Of a stretch of DNA of 64,000 bases, positions 53,139 to 64,000 are shown piece by piece. How positions within the stretch are numbered: the stretch's first letter is position 1; every line of letters starts with the position of its first letter. This DNA is from Diphasiastrum complanatum. Lineage: Eukaryota > Streptophyta > Lycopodiopsida > Lycopodiales > Lycopodiaceae. Below the pieces are notes generated by a model, which was given only the letters and a program-made list of their open reading frames with translations, had not been told where the DNA came from and did no database searches. The translations under genes and the position numbers were made by a program. The stretch spans positions 52,570,592-52,634,591 of the forward strand of contig CM055097.1 in the NCBI GenBank assembly GCA_029204225.1, in the 5' to 3' direction.

Positions 53139-54353
53139 ATTAGTGTTGAGCCATAGTGAATATGTACCATACACTTGATGCTTTGATCCATCTCCAAGAA
53201 TGATAAATCTTGATAGATGTGCACTTTGAAAATTAGACATGATCTGTCTTGATGTGACGAAGTGCGAGGTAGCTCCTGAATCAAGGATTACCTCCTATGT
53301 GTCAGGTGCTGATACTGCACACATGTCTGCACAGATGTAGGCGGTTGAATTTCCGTGATTTGATCTTTCTTTGCCCATCTTTGAGCTCTCTCGCTCCTCG
53401 ACACAGGATGAACTATTATTGTTCTGCTGTCTACTTTGAGGTTGTTTGTTTCTTGGGTTCTGGCGGAAGTCCATGGCTACATGACCCTTCTTATGACAAT
53501 GGATACACTCGATTTTTGGATTAAGCCAACATGAATCAACAGTATGTCCTTTGTGTTTGCATCTCACGCACGTCTTGTTGTCTCCACTCTTTTATTTCGG
53601 CTTTTCCTTGTTCCTCCATTTGTCTTTGCTGGCTCCTTCTGCTTGCAGATCTCAATCCTACCTTTGATCTGACTCGCTCTTAGGCTTGAATTGCTTCTTA
53701 TCTTCTCCTTGTTGCTATAGAGGACTTGGTCAGAAGCATCCTTATAATCAAGGTACTCTCGAATTTTGACTTCTTCTTGAATCTCGACAATTGTCTTTTT
53801 TAGTGTCATAGTAGGATCTATTGCTAGCAGCATTCTGGTTGTCTGGAAGGATCTTGGTAAAGCTCTCAACAGATAAGTAAGTTGCTTCTCTGTTGATACA
53901 GTATTTTCTACTCCAGAATTGTATAGTGAAAGGAATAGATCCTTTATCTTCCTAATAAAGGAAGTGAGGTCTTTACCATCCCATTGTAGGTTTGTCAGCT
54001 GATCTTCGAGCAGCATGATCTGACTGCGTGATTTCATCTAAAATCTTGTGAGTAATGTATCCCACATCTCTTTTGTTTTAGAGAGTGTAGCCAAGTCAAC
54101 AGTCAAGATATTCTCGAAGGATGATGATAACACGGCTATTGCCTTGTCATTCTTCTCCCTCCATTCGCGTAGCTCCTGTTGTTCTAGGCATCTCCTCAGT
54201 GCCATCTACCCAAAAAAATAATCCTTCTCCCTTTAATATCAGTGAGGTCTTAACTTTCCATGCTAGGAAGTTAGATCCTGATGAGTCGAGGATTGTACAG
54301 ATCTTCGATTGTATATTGCTTATTGAAGCCTTTGTTGTGAATTGTGTTCTCAC
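53139..54353 (-). pseudogene. Copia element I, gag and protease start
   Basis: Minus strand: gag N-terminus 54353-54147 (FLAWKVKTSLILKGEGLFFWV); gag core 54037-53564 (MKSRSQIMLLEDQLTNLQWDGKDLTSFIRKIKDLF, LTYLLRALPRSFQTTRML); zinc region 53570-53440 with CKHKGHTVDSC and CIHCHKKGHVAMDF (last Cys replaced). The protease active site VILDSGATSHFVTSRQIMSNF follows (about 53275-53215), after an in-frame stop. The sequence ends at the microsatellite at 53138. Several stops and frameshifts show decay. The gag type differs from that of elements A and F. Confidence 0.85.
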
Positions 54354-54426
54354 TTGTTGATGGTTCTTTGTTTGAATGCTTAGCCTTCTGGATCTGATAG
54401 CTTTCCAGCTATGTCAGACTATGATA

Positions 54427-55480
54427 GATGCTCTAATACCACCGATGGAAAGTGTGGAAATTCAGAAATGTCAAAAATGCTTTGGTACCCTTGAATCAAA
54501 ATCAAATTAATCGCAAACAGAATGAATTTGGATGGATTTCAGATATGATTGCTGGTCACTGTCTGCTATATCATTCCTACAATCCTCCAGAAAGTTGACG
54601 GACACTATTGATCTACGTTATAGATTAATACAACATTCAACAAAATTGAACTAGTGTGTGGAATCGATTAAAAGGTGAATGAGATACATGAGCAATACCA
54701 GACATTAATTCATTCAAGATTAGACAAAAATTGAGAGTGATATGTGCGTAATAGCTACAGTATCATCTACTGATCCTCTTGATTTCGAGCGTTGTATGAC
54801 AGACCCACACAACACATTAGCATGAGAGAAAATAGTGTTCTCTCATGAGTAGCGTCTCGCTTACTAGCGGACTTCTTGGATCTCTGTAGATCTTGCTTAC
54901 AAAAATTGTCTCGCTCACAAGTATATTTTCTATCTGCTATTGTATGTATTTTTATACATCTAGTAATTGCATACATTCAAAGTAGCATATATGATCAGAT
55001 AGACTAAACAATCTTTAACTAATCATGGTGGTCGGTTAGGCATGTCCTAATGCTCTTCCATTGATATCATCATATCAGATCAGAGTTTTTGTGCTTCATG
55101 GTACTTGTATGATCTTCTTGGTCCTTTGGAGCATGAAGCTCAAAAAGTGTCGCGAAGATTTTTGTGTGGCTTCGAGTCGTTTGACTTTCTCATCGTCTGA
55201 CTTTCTCTTGTTGTATCACGAACATTTTTCTTTTGCGAATATTTCGCGTTCGTGTCTTTTCATCAGGATGTTCGCGAACATTTTCATTTTGTTTTTGTTT
55301 TTTTTGTCAAACTGAGAGCTGAAAGCTAGTGAAGCTTTGCTAATAGAAATGTTTTGTTTCTTCATAATTTTAAAAAAAGTTGGAAAAATGAATTCCTCTT
55401 GCGTTATGCTTGTTGCCATAGTGGTGAAATCTAAAAAGTTAATTTTTTTTGTCTTGCTTTCTTTTTTTTATATTTATGAT
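54427..55480 (-). repeat. Primer site and probable 5' LTR of copia element I
   Basis: On the minus strand TGGTATTAGAGCATC (54441-54427) is the tRNA-iMet primer site with one transition. The LTR should start within about 12 bases on its right; TGTGGAAATTC at 54453 is the likely plus-strand end. The other boundary is not clear. Inside, 55145-55280 repeats TCGCGAA/TTCGCG-type palindromes as in the LTR of element E. Confidence 0.55.
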
Positions 55481-55860
55481 GTTACATTTTTTATGTAAAT
55501 GGTCGACTACAAACTATTGTAGTAAAAATAGTAACTAAAAACCTATTGTTCCCCTGTGACATGTGTTGGTCATGAACACCTATTATTCCCCTGTGAGATG
55601 TGTTAATCAAGCCCACATCACATTTTGCATTGTGGTTCATCCTTGTCTTTCAATGGCAATGCCTATTTTTTGTGCTAAAACTTTTAGATCAATGAGCATG
55701 TGATTTCATCAATCAACTTTATTCTTTGAGTATAATAGTGTTCACTTATGCCACTACATGATTAACATAACCCTAAACTTAGAAAATACAAGTTATCTCC
55801 AGTCAATATTTGTGTATCTTGCTTTGTGTATACACACAAACTGATTATTATTTCCAAATG
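55481..55860. other. AT-rich stretch, nothing recognised
   Basis: No coding region. A CCTATT(G/A)TTCCCCTGTGA phrase occurs twice (about 55541 and 55580), a short direct repeat of 39-base period. It probably contains the 5' flank and intron of the CACTA fragment that follows. Confidence 0.4.
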
Positions 55861-56965
55861 TAGTTCATGAAGACACTGATGACATATTGAGTAAAGCAGA
55901 TAGGGTTCAAGACCTTTTGAACCAATCCAAGCAGGAAGCTGCAGCACACGGCACAACATTTGTGCATTGTCCTTGTCGCCATTGTTTGAGATGTACTCTA
56001 AAGTGTCTAGATGAGGTTGAGCGACACTTGATCTTAAACGGACCAGAGTCCTTCGTTGATCCACAATATCCGTAAATGTTTCACAAAAAAGATAGATTGG
56101 TTTGCCTATTTTAAACATGTTCTAGTTCATAAATTATAAATATTCTTTTGTTATGTAAGTGATTTATTTACACTAGGGTGGAGTTAACCATTTTGTGTTG
56201 TAACTTATGGTTATGTACTAGCTAGTTATTGATAATGGTTATTGGTCAGTAATTGTGTTTGAAAACATCAAGTTTTGAATATCACTCTTACTGCTTACAA
56301 GAATGTGTGTCGAGTGTGTTTAATTTGATGTATTGCCAATTTTTTGGCCATGTGCTACAAACTGTAATCTTGTGGTCATGTTTTTTGGTCTATTTCAAAG
56401 TTCGTCAAAGATCAAAGATAATAAAATGCAAATTCTATCAATACATGTACCTGACCTTGATCCAAATATTGAACTCTCAAATATGGTTCAAAATGCCTTT
56501 GAGACAATAGACACAGTTTTATTGGAATGTGAGATTCAAAACGATGAGGATTCACACAATAGTAATGAGTTCAAAGAATATGGGAACCAAGGTACAAGTG
56601 GTAAGGAGGAAGGTGATGAAGATGTTGATGCGAAATAGTTTTCTTCTCTAATGGAGGATGCAAAGAAGCCATTGTATGAAGGATGCAAAAAAAGTAAACT
56701 ATTTTCTATATTATGTCTCTATAATTTAAAGGTGGTCCATGGATGGTCGCAAAGTAGTTTTGATGAGCTACTAACCTTGCGTCATGAGCATCTATTGCCT
56801 GAAAGTAGTAAACTTCCACCTATGAGGCAAAGAAGGTGATCAAGGAGATTGGTCTAGGCTAGAACATTATCCATGCATGTGTGAATGATTGCATCCTATA
56901 TCGTGTACAATATGAAAGTTTGAATAATTGTCCCATTTGCAAGGAAAATTGTTGGAAAAACCCAC
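55861..56965 (+). pseudogene. CACTA transposase N-terminal fragment
   Basis: Plus strand: transposase-associated domain (55870-56072) with DILSKADRVQDLL, HCPCRHCLRC and HLILNGPESFVDPQYP. Then an acidic linker (about 56395-56640) leads into MEDAKKPLYEGCKKSKLFSILCLYNLKVVHGWSQSSFDELL and LLPESSKLPP (56651-56820). After a one-base frameshift YEAKKVIKEIGLG follows, then a stop and IIHACVNDCILYRVQYESLNNCPICKENCW (to about 56955). This is the same region as the minus-strand copy at 608-1848 but a different family. The sequence ends abruptly at about 56965. Intron-like gaps separate the blocks. Confidence 0.85.
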
Positions 56966-58464
56966 AATCAAAAGTTGTTTGCGAAAAAAAAGACCCATTT
57001 TTCAAGTTATTTTTGACAGAAAATCATCGCCACGCGCTATTAAGCTAACACAGAACTATTAGAAAACGACGCGTAAATGGCCCATAATGGCCGGTTGCAC
57101 TGCTATTAAAATATTGTTCACTTGCTAATTTACGTTGTATGAAAATTTCATTTATGTGGCCTATGCCCCTAGTTTCTGGGTTTGTCGGGACTAGGAGGTG
57201 CCAAGTATTTTCGTAATATAGATTTAGTAATTAAAAACTTGGTCGTGAGCCCATAAAAACTGAAACCGTAAATAGAGCCCACCTTGACTTTGAAATTGCA
57301 AGTTGAGGCCAAGTTAGGTGTTAAAAACGAATTTGGGTCAGTGCCCTATTTTTAAAGGCAATTTTTGAAAAGTCATAAGGAGGTGCCCCATTTCTTGAAG
57401 GGGTGCACCTCCAGCCCATTAAGCCCTTACGTATGATCAGGGAAGGGTGTAAGACAACATTCTCATTGTCATCTTCTTGGAGAGAGAGAGAGAGTGTGTG
57501 TGTGTGAGAGAGAGCTTGTGGAGAAGGAGGGAAGGAGGGAAGGAGTAGAAGCAGTGTACTTGGTGCCTCCCACTTCAGACCCTGTTAATTTGTTGCATCC
57601 CATCTCCTCCACTTCCAATTTGTGCTCAATCCCACAGAGACAAGGAGGAGGAAAGGAGAAGAGGCAGATGATTGCCCGGTGCCTTCCACTCTAAACTCTG
57701 TTCATTTTCATTGCCATTGATCTGCTTCTTATTCTTTAGCATTGTATTTTCACCATTTCATTTGTTGGATCAGATTTGGTGTTATCTTTTGTTGTCTCTA
57801 ACCCTATGGTTGCAGATCTTGGAATGGTGTAGATTACCCTAGGATTAATCTTTGTAGATTGTTGTTATTAATCTTGTGTCTGCAGGGCTTGCAATTGTGG
57901 AAATTGTTGTGACAAAGATTCTTGAATGTTTGTAACCTACTAATCAAGAGATTTGTTTGTTGGATGTTAATCTCTGGCTCATAAGCACACCTTCTGTATT
58001 TCACTTTGTACACCAAAAACTCTTGCAGAATTGTTTGTCCTACCAATTAGAAGATCATCTTCAAGCATTATTCATAACCATTCATGTGTTTGAAAACATT
58101 ATTAGACTCTTTGATAGTTTTGGAGCCATTGTTCATAGAGGATAGTTGATTCCTTCCTGAATATAGGCTGCAGCTTTCTATACAACTTGAATACCCTGTG
58201 ATCTGCCTTTGCTCCATTGAAGGCCTTCTAAAACAGTATCTATAGAACCACAATCCTGTTTGTGGCAAGCCATCTAAAAATTGTCTGTTGACCGTTTGAC
58301 ATATGCCTTGCCGATTCTCATTAAAAGTGCTGGTGGTCATGAATGGCCTTATTTTTGACTCCATACCCAATGGAGCTTGAGCTGTAATTGTGGTATAGAC
58401 CGACTTCTGTTAGAATTTTCTTAGATTGGCAGTCTATTTGGGGGTCATTTTATAATCCTTCAAC
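56966..58464. other. Non-coding; microsatellite and probable gypsy LTR
   Basis: No convincing gene. A GA/TG compound microsatellite lies at 57479-57516, next to GGAGGAAGGAG repeats (57520-57545). Because a gypsy primer-site-like string follows at 58465, part of the stretch before it is probably that element's 5' LTR, but I could not find the boundaries or the partner LTR. Short frames at 57494-57694 and 58068-58370 look spurious. Confidence 0.4.
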
Positions 58465-60269
58465 GGTGCGTCTGTCGGGAGCAGCATGAGCTCCTTTCAA
58501 ATTCTTGTTTATTGTTTGAAAGTGTTTTCAAACAATTCTGTTAAATCGACCATTAACTTGCACAGCCAAAAGCTTGTTTGATTCAGATTGTCTGTGAAGG
58601 TTTGAATGCCTTGCGGCAATTGGAGCCTCTTTTGTATCAATTTTATGAGTGACACTCGAGGTCTTTTTGGATAAGGCTTGAGCACCGAAAATTGTGAGGT
58701 TTGTTCGGAGCAGAAATTTGTGCAAGTAGGGTCTGTGGACGTTGTACTGAAAACTAGACCAATATTCGACATGTTGGAGGTTCCTAAAAAAAAAAATTGA
58801 TTGATTGGAAAAATTATAATCATGATTCCCACGTGTCTGGTGCAACGAGAATTTTTATTCTATGATGAGAATGATTCTCAAGCCATAGAAAATTTGTATA
58901 GAAATTTATTTCTTGGAGAATAACCCATGAGTGAAATTTCCAATGACTGTATAAAACTCATTGAATCAGAGTTATTAGTGGAATCCACAAAAAAAAACTA
59001 CTATTTCTTCATGAAGAAGAATGGGATTTAGTGGTATGCGACTTTTTTGAAAATTTGAGTGAAGAATATTTTGAAATATCATCCTTTCATACCGATCCTA
59101 AAACAAATGACTCAAATAAATCTGATATGATTGGTTTAAAGCATGGGGGAGACTTCACTTATGAAGTTAAAGAGAACGCGACATTACAAATCAGTTATTT
59201 TGTGACTATTAATCATAGTCCGATTGTGATTCAAAATCCAATTCTTGAAGTTGATGAAATCCTAGCAAGATTTGGTATTGTATCAAATGGTAATCAGGAA
59301 CGATCCATTACCAAGGATGTGAGTGTCAATACACTCACTGATATGGTGGACAGTTCTACCCAAAGTCCTGAAATGGACGATCAAAAGCTTGTCAAAGATG
59401 TGTCAGAACTGGGCCATCGATCCCCTAATGAACATCTTGATTACGCTGAAAGTGTTCCCAACTTTGATCAGTTGGATTGCGATGTTGGAAAATCAGGAGC
59501 TAAACCTGATCGTAATATTGTGCAATCTTCATTAGTTGTTGGCGACTCCCTCTGTGTTAGACCAAAGCCTGTGTATTTATTGAAAATCGATCTCTATGAT
59601 GGAGAGAGAGGTGATAAAGCTGGTATCTTTATACTTAAATTTGTGAACCTCTCTTTCCTAGATGGTTTTTCACAGCCCAATGAATGGAAGCTCTTGTTTC
59701 CATTATACTTGACTAGTCATGCTAGAAATTGGTATAGCAATATTAATATTTTTGAAAATCATTATCTGGACTCGTGGGACACCCTAGCAAAGGCTTTCTT
59801 GAATGAATTCTCACCCACGATGAATGTAGCTATTGCTTGTTACCAGTTGGTAACCATGAGGCAGTATGACAATGAGTCTGTGAGCAAATATGCTTATAGA
59901 CATAGTTGGTTTGTGCAGAAGCACATAACCTCGTATAAAATGCCAATTGAACTGGTAATTGATGCTTTCATAAGTGGATTACTGTCTGATGTACAAATTC
60001 ATATAAGGCAAAAATGTCCGGCCGATGTGAACGATGCAATCTTAATGGTAGAGCACTATGAGAAAGGTGTAATTGACACCGGTTTATCTACGCATTATGT
60101 GTGTCGCATATTATCCCTATTACCTGATGAGTCAAACCCAGACGAGAGGGTGGATATGTTAGTTGATGACTCTCGGTGTAGTAGGAGTCAAGCCCATGGT
60201 GTGGCACTTAAAGATCTTGTTATGGCAGCATTGAATACTAACACCCAAGTTAGAGACGCTTGGAAGTGA
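58465..60269 (+). pseudogene. Ty3/gypsy gag (second family)
   Basis: GGTGCGTCTGTCGGGAGC at 58465-58482 resembles the TGGCGCCGTCTGTGGGA primer region of plant gypsy elements. Gag coding is visible from about 58850 and, after a slip at the A-run near 58990-58998, stays open to 60269. The retrotransposon gag core lies at 59570-60070: KIDLYDGERGDKAGIFILKFV, WKLLFPLYLTSHARNWY, WDTLAKAFLNEF, YKMPIELVIDAFISGL and IHIRQKCPADVNDAILMVEHYEKG. The 412-residue open frame has no ATG at its start (a GTG at 59031). No zinc knuckle, protease or pol follows, so the element is truncated after gag. The long intact frame is unusual for a fragment; co-option cannot be excluded. Confidence 0.75.
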
Positions 60270-60986
60270 AAGCCAAAAGCGAAACATAAGTTTTGACCTA
60301 GGAGTTCATCCTGTCTTTAAGGGTTAAAAGAAATTGACCAACCATAAATCTGACCAGTAGTATAGTTTACTACTTTACCCAGCCAGTAATTCCACAACAT
60401 CAAGTAATCAGCATTCGTGTCGGTTTTGCAAATTTAGTACCTGGCACTTCTGAACTCCATATGATATGTGAAAATTTGAAACCCTATGATGATTTGCCCT
60501 ATGATCTGTGACCAACATGATGACATTTGTTTTGGAACTTTGACCTGAAAAAGAGTAATATTTTTTGGTGTTTTTTAATGGTCCTAGTCTAAGGCCAAAA
60601 TCATGGATTTTTTTAATAAATCTCTAAATTTTGTTTTTAAAAAAATCCAAAAAATACATATTTTAAATAAAGAACTACAAGTTTGTTGTTGCAAACTTCA
60701 TAAAACCATCATAATTACAAATGAAATAATAATTCAAGAGAACAAATGATTTTTGAAACTCGAAATCTCATTGAAGTACAAATAACTTAAATTATATTTG
60801 CACATTCTTTTTTTTTAAAGTACATTTTCTAAGAAATTTTCATTGATGCCTCTCAATTCAGAACTTGACATATTCTCAACACTCTCATTTTCAGCTGATG
60901 AAGTGGAAGACCCGTCTTCTTCATCAGAGTCAACTGGCATGTCTTCCTCAGAATTTGCGTCTAATGTTGACAAAAAACCTTGTGAA
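60270..60986. other. AT-rich stretch between gag and the DDE-like gene
   Basis: No certain gene. The minus-strand frame at 61042-60815 (acidic, DSEEDMPVDSDEEDGSS-like) overlaps the 3' end of the neighbouring pseudogene and may be its shifted C-terminal tail. The plus-strand part 60300-60550 may be eroded gypsy sequence. Confidence 0.4.
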
Positions 60987-62510
60987 TCAGTTTTTCTCTG
61001 TTGATGACAAGTTGGAGGATGATGGTTTTTCAAGTAATCCAAGTCGTTCTTTCAATATAGATATTGTTGACTTTCGTAGATGATTGGTCATTGTTAATTC
61101 AAAATTAAATGCCAAAACATCTACATCCTGTAGATTCAAATCGTCGACTCTTGGTTGATTTTTTGACAATCTCTTTCTCTTGCCCTTTGGAGCTACTTGC
61201 AACATTTCGAGTTCGGACCTTCCCAAAAAAGCATTCGTTGAAGTGGTGCGCAACCAATGGAAACGTAGTACTTTTGTTTGATTGCTATTTTGAATAAAAC
61301 CAAGTACTTTGGAAATCCAAAATGGATGTCCTTCATTATTTTCTGAAGCTAGAAGTGCAACAAGGCTTCCAATTTGGATTTCATTCAAATCACCGCGCCA
61401 TTTCATTTTTGCAGCTTTTACACTTTGCCTATTCTTCCTTGAGTCCACATAAATTTCACGTTCCTCACCTTGCACAAGCTGCAAGAAATCATTATCTCGA
61501 GGAAGATCTGAAGATTCGACAGTCATAGTTGATGTTCCTAATTTATGAGGCCAATGAAATTCATCAGTTGTTGATGTATGTTCAAGAGTGAGCAAATTGA
61601 TTATATGTTCCTCAAAAAAGTCCATGCACCAATGTTGATCAAACTCATCAAAAAAATGATAAGCTGGTTGAATACTTGATTCCAAAAAATTTAATGAGGC
61701 AAATGGATCAATCTCACGATGTTATCTTTGCGTCTTTTGTTCTTCTAACAAGGACTTCAAGAAAGACAACACAGCAAGCTTGATTTGAATGTCTGATTCG
61801 TTACATTTGATTTTAAACTGGTGCTGAAAGCTAATATCATTAATATTCGCTACGCATCACTCTGTTTCATTGGACGCCTTGACATAATCACAAAAATCAT
61901 ATGTGTGTCTGATAAATGACACATTTGGCTTTGGCACATATGATTCCTCAACAATGCTTTGAAGCACTGATGATGAAAATGCTTTCTTGCATCTCAACCT
62001 CTTAGAAAAGCAGCTAAACATTTGATCAATTTGATCGTGGGTATGTCCTACCAACAAAAATCCTATTTTTACTATTTTGAAATTTTTTTTCTCCACTAGC
62101 ATAGACAAGTATGCCAAAACAGTTTGATTTTTATTTTTTCTAACAGTGTTGTCAAGCTGCAAATAAAGTTTTTCTGGAAGACTTTCACCAAATTCGCAAA
62201 TTATCTTATGTACAATGGTGATCGTCAAATTTGGATCATTTCGAACATTAAGATAATTAAAAAAGACCTTGGACTCCAAAGTGCCATTAAACACAAGTGC
62301 TCCAACGAGATGAACCTGAATAAAATCTGCCTCGTTCAAATTTTTGGGCACTCTGACAAAATGAGACAACATTGTTTTCTTCTGATCCATGCCATCAATA
62401 ACAAGTCCCAGATATTTTTGTGGACATTCCAAACATTTCTTGCTTGGCCAACTTTTGTCTTTCAACTGTTTGTTGATCTCTGTGTAGTTGAAGAGCTTTT
62501 GTAGCATCCA
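60987..62510 (-). pseudogene. RNase H-fold (DDE) transposase-like gene, main exon
   Basis: One frame of 508 codons starting at a TTTTCAG acceptor (62511-62517) and broken only by TGA at 61857 and TAA at 61722. The first part has the spaced acidic pattern of a DDE nuclease: VIDGMDQ (about 62390), LYLQLDN (about 62150) and LLVGHTHDQIDQMFSCFSKRL (about 62050). I associate this arrangement with an uncharacterised eukaryotic family (DUF7869-like, from memory). The C-terminal part (about 61420-61080) has IGSLVALLASENNEGHPFWISKVLGF and TKVLRFHWLRTT, resembling a small beta-barrel reader domain, then the conserved-looking NHLRKSTISIL. A degenerate acidic tail follows. It is probably the enzyme of an uncommon DNA transposon; domestication is less likely given the stops. 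Family name uncertain. Confidence 0.6.
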
Positions 62511-62654
62511 CTGAAAATACAATGATTCACTTATTTAATAAAATAAAGATCATATCATAATGTGTTCAAAAAGATTGCAACATAATGGTATTCAAAAAGA
62601 CTGCAACATGAATGTTTTCAAAACATAAAGTATTAAAATGAATGACAAATTTGA

Positions 62655-63146
62655 TTAATATTTATCTTTCTCGTCATTGGTCTTTGCAAGTTGTTTTGCA
62701 GACTTTAACAACTCGCAAGTGGAACATATTGTCATTCGTGATTTTTTAAGAATCTTTACCAGTTCAAAATCTCTTTTCCAAATTCTAAGAAAATATGAGT
62801 AACTTAAATAGGGAACATTTTTTGTTTTTGCAAACTTTTTGTACATCAAAATTATTTCTAATTTTGTAAAATTATCCGGCAAGTGAAAATATAAGGAATT
62901 AGGCAATTTTTCTCCGTGCACATCTATGAAATGCTTTAGCCAAGCAGTTTTATTTAAAGCATCTGGAGAAACAGTTCGACTCTGTAAGGATCCCCATAAT
63001 GTTGGGTTTTTCTGAAGTCGTGCATGCATTCGTTGAAGCCGTGAATTTCTGATTGCGTGAACTGCTTTGTAAGCTTTGCGACAAACCTCCAAGGCATTTA
63101 AAAAATACGAAAATAAATTTTTGTCCGGCCTCACTATTGCACACAA
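62655..63146 (-). pseudogene. DDE-like gene, upstream exon with Cys-rich end
   Basis: Minus strand, 163 residues: VCRKAYKAVHAIRNSRLQRMHARL, a middle segment with TAWLKHFIDVHGEKLPNSLYFHLP, then VPYLSYSYFLRIWKRDF and ICSTCELLK (CxxC). As I recall it, this helical region with SYSxFxxIW..F and a CxxC lies just before the DDE-like domain in the same family, so it is probably the preceding exon of the gene at 60987-62510. A GT donor was not found near 62655. In an alternative upstream frame (63162-62950) RELLFVCNSEAG suggests a frameshift near 63120. Confidence 0.5.
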
Positions 63147-63262
63147 ATAGTAATTCTCTCATCCTTACTTCGTAAAAAGAAGTTTGATCTTAATTCTTCA
63201 ATTTCTCTGATACTCAACTTTTGCAAACAACAGGATGAGCAGCAAATAATATTCCGTACCTT

Positions 63263-63743
63263 TCAAATCTTAGATTTTGTAATCAACTGTTTTTGACGAT
63301 TCATTAAATCAGGTGAGGATCTCAAGTATCTCTTGTATTTTTCTTTTTGTTTGGAGTCTGATCTATAAATTGAGCCTATGACACTAGTAGGTGCTTGAAC
63401 TGGTTGAAAAGGTGTTGTAATTTTATGACTGGAAATTCTGGCTCCAACCCTAGGATGTTCTGGACTCTCAGAAGGCTCTAAATTTTTCAACGAATATAGC
63501 CCTGTTAGATTTAACAAGACGAACATCACTTTGAGAAGGTCTCCTATGAACATGAGAAAAGCTTAAATGTCGTGGATTAACAGACTTACATGGATCTGTT
63601 GATTTACTAGAATCAGTAATTGAGTAAATTGAAGCTTTTGACTGATTACTCAATGATTCAACTTGTTCAAAAGAACAATGTTCTAGTTGTGCCGAGCCTA
63701 TATCTGAAGAAGAGGATGAGGTCGAAAGATTTTGAGCACTCAA
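63263..63743 (-). pseudogene. Ser-rich N-terminal region, possibly of the DDE-like gene
   Basis: Two overlapping minus-strand frames, 63743-63468 (Ser-rich, RRPSQSDVRLVKSNRAIF) and 63553-63263 (PSESPEHPRVGARISSHKITTPF, KYKRYLRSSPDLMNRQKQL). Neither has a recognised domain. Low-complexity, Ser/Lys-rich sequence upstream of the Cys-rich exon is compatible with a disordered N-terminus, but membership in the same gene is only inferred from position and strand. Confidence 0.3.
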
Positions 63744-64000
63744 ACTCTGAAGTCAATCCCTACTGAATGGGAATATCAGAGTGAAAGAATATGCAAGGGA
63801 TTAGCTCTTCAGAGCTAATAATAAGTGTTCTTTCAAGAGTTGCCGATGGTCAACTTTTCCTGGCAGAAATGTAAAAAAAAAATTCAGAGGTAATAATCAT
63901 AATTTAAGTATTTATTTTTATGTTATCTTTTTTAATAAAATGATTTTTATAATTTGGTTGGATTTTTAACAATCTTATTTTTTAATGCAGGCACAAATTA

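Noticed and set aside
57494-57694. A 66-residue frame starting in a GA/TG microsatellite
   Set aside because: Starts within simple repeat sequence and has no domain; likely spurious.

Overview
The window is eukaryotic nuclear DNA, almost certainly from a vascular plant with a large, repeat-rich genome. The evidence is plant-type Ty1/copia elements primed by initiator tRNA-Met, Ty3/gypsy elements with the plant Tat/Athila-like primer site, CACTA (En/Spm) transposases with CACTACAAG ends, a LINE fragment, spliceosomal introns with GT..AG borders, and one intact F-box/leucine-rich-repeat gene. No bacterial operon, rRNA, tRNA or CRISPR array is seen. The species cannot be fixed from the sequence; a fern or gymnosperm is possible.

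Layout. 1-5.8 kb: an LTR-like scrap, a CACTA transposase with an internal deletion (minus strand), and a 1.9-kb array of CACTA subterminal hairpin repeats. 5.9-12.0 kb: a decayed Ty3/gypsy element (plus strand) with three zinc knuckles and, unusually, two retropepsin domains. It is cut off by a copia LTR/RNase H remnant (minus) and a LINE reverse-transcriptase scrap (to 13.2 kb). 13.2-21.4 kb: the only host-gene island. It holds a single-exon F-box/LRR gene (16949-18697, minus) with a CT/GA microsatellite directly upstream of its start codon. 21400-27261: a complete, apparently very young copia retrotransposon (minus) with two 653-bp LTRs that I read as identical, a 5-bp target duplication and an uninterrupted 1316-residue polyprotein. 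27.3-30.2 kb: a CTAA-rich tract and a gypsy pol remnant (minus).

30.9-43.5 kb is a nest. A copia element (H, plus) was hit by a pol-less LTR element (B, 31393-36602) and by another copia element (E, minus, LTR at 36759-37686). E was hit in turn by an internally deleted copia element (D, 38833-42054, perfect TATTC target duplication). 43.1-49.0 kb is a large imperfect palindrome. Its arms each carry a CACTA end, a copia LTR fragment and an unidentified retrotransposon-borne ORF; its loop holds a copia gag. 49.0-52.6 kb is a second copy of the subterminal array, inverted relative to that at 3.7-5.6 kb, next to another CACTA transposase. 52.86-53.14 kb is a 280-bp CT/CA microsatellite. 53.1-57 kb holds a copia gag/protease and a third CACTA transposase scrap. 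58.5-60.3 kb is a gypsy gag. 60.9-63.7 kb is a decayed gene (minus) whose middle looks like an RNase H-fold (DDE) transposase of an uncharacterised family, followed by a possible chromatin-reader-like barrel.

Functionally, only the F-box gene (probably an SCF ubiquitin-ligase substrate adaptor) and the young copia element look intact. The rest is a stratified record of transposition. The most unusual items are the pol-less LTR elements carrying unknown repeated ORFs, a palindromic CACGTG-core module shared by several different LTRs, the duplicated protease, and the DDE-like gene near the right end.
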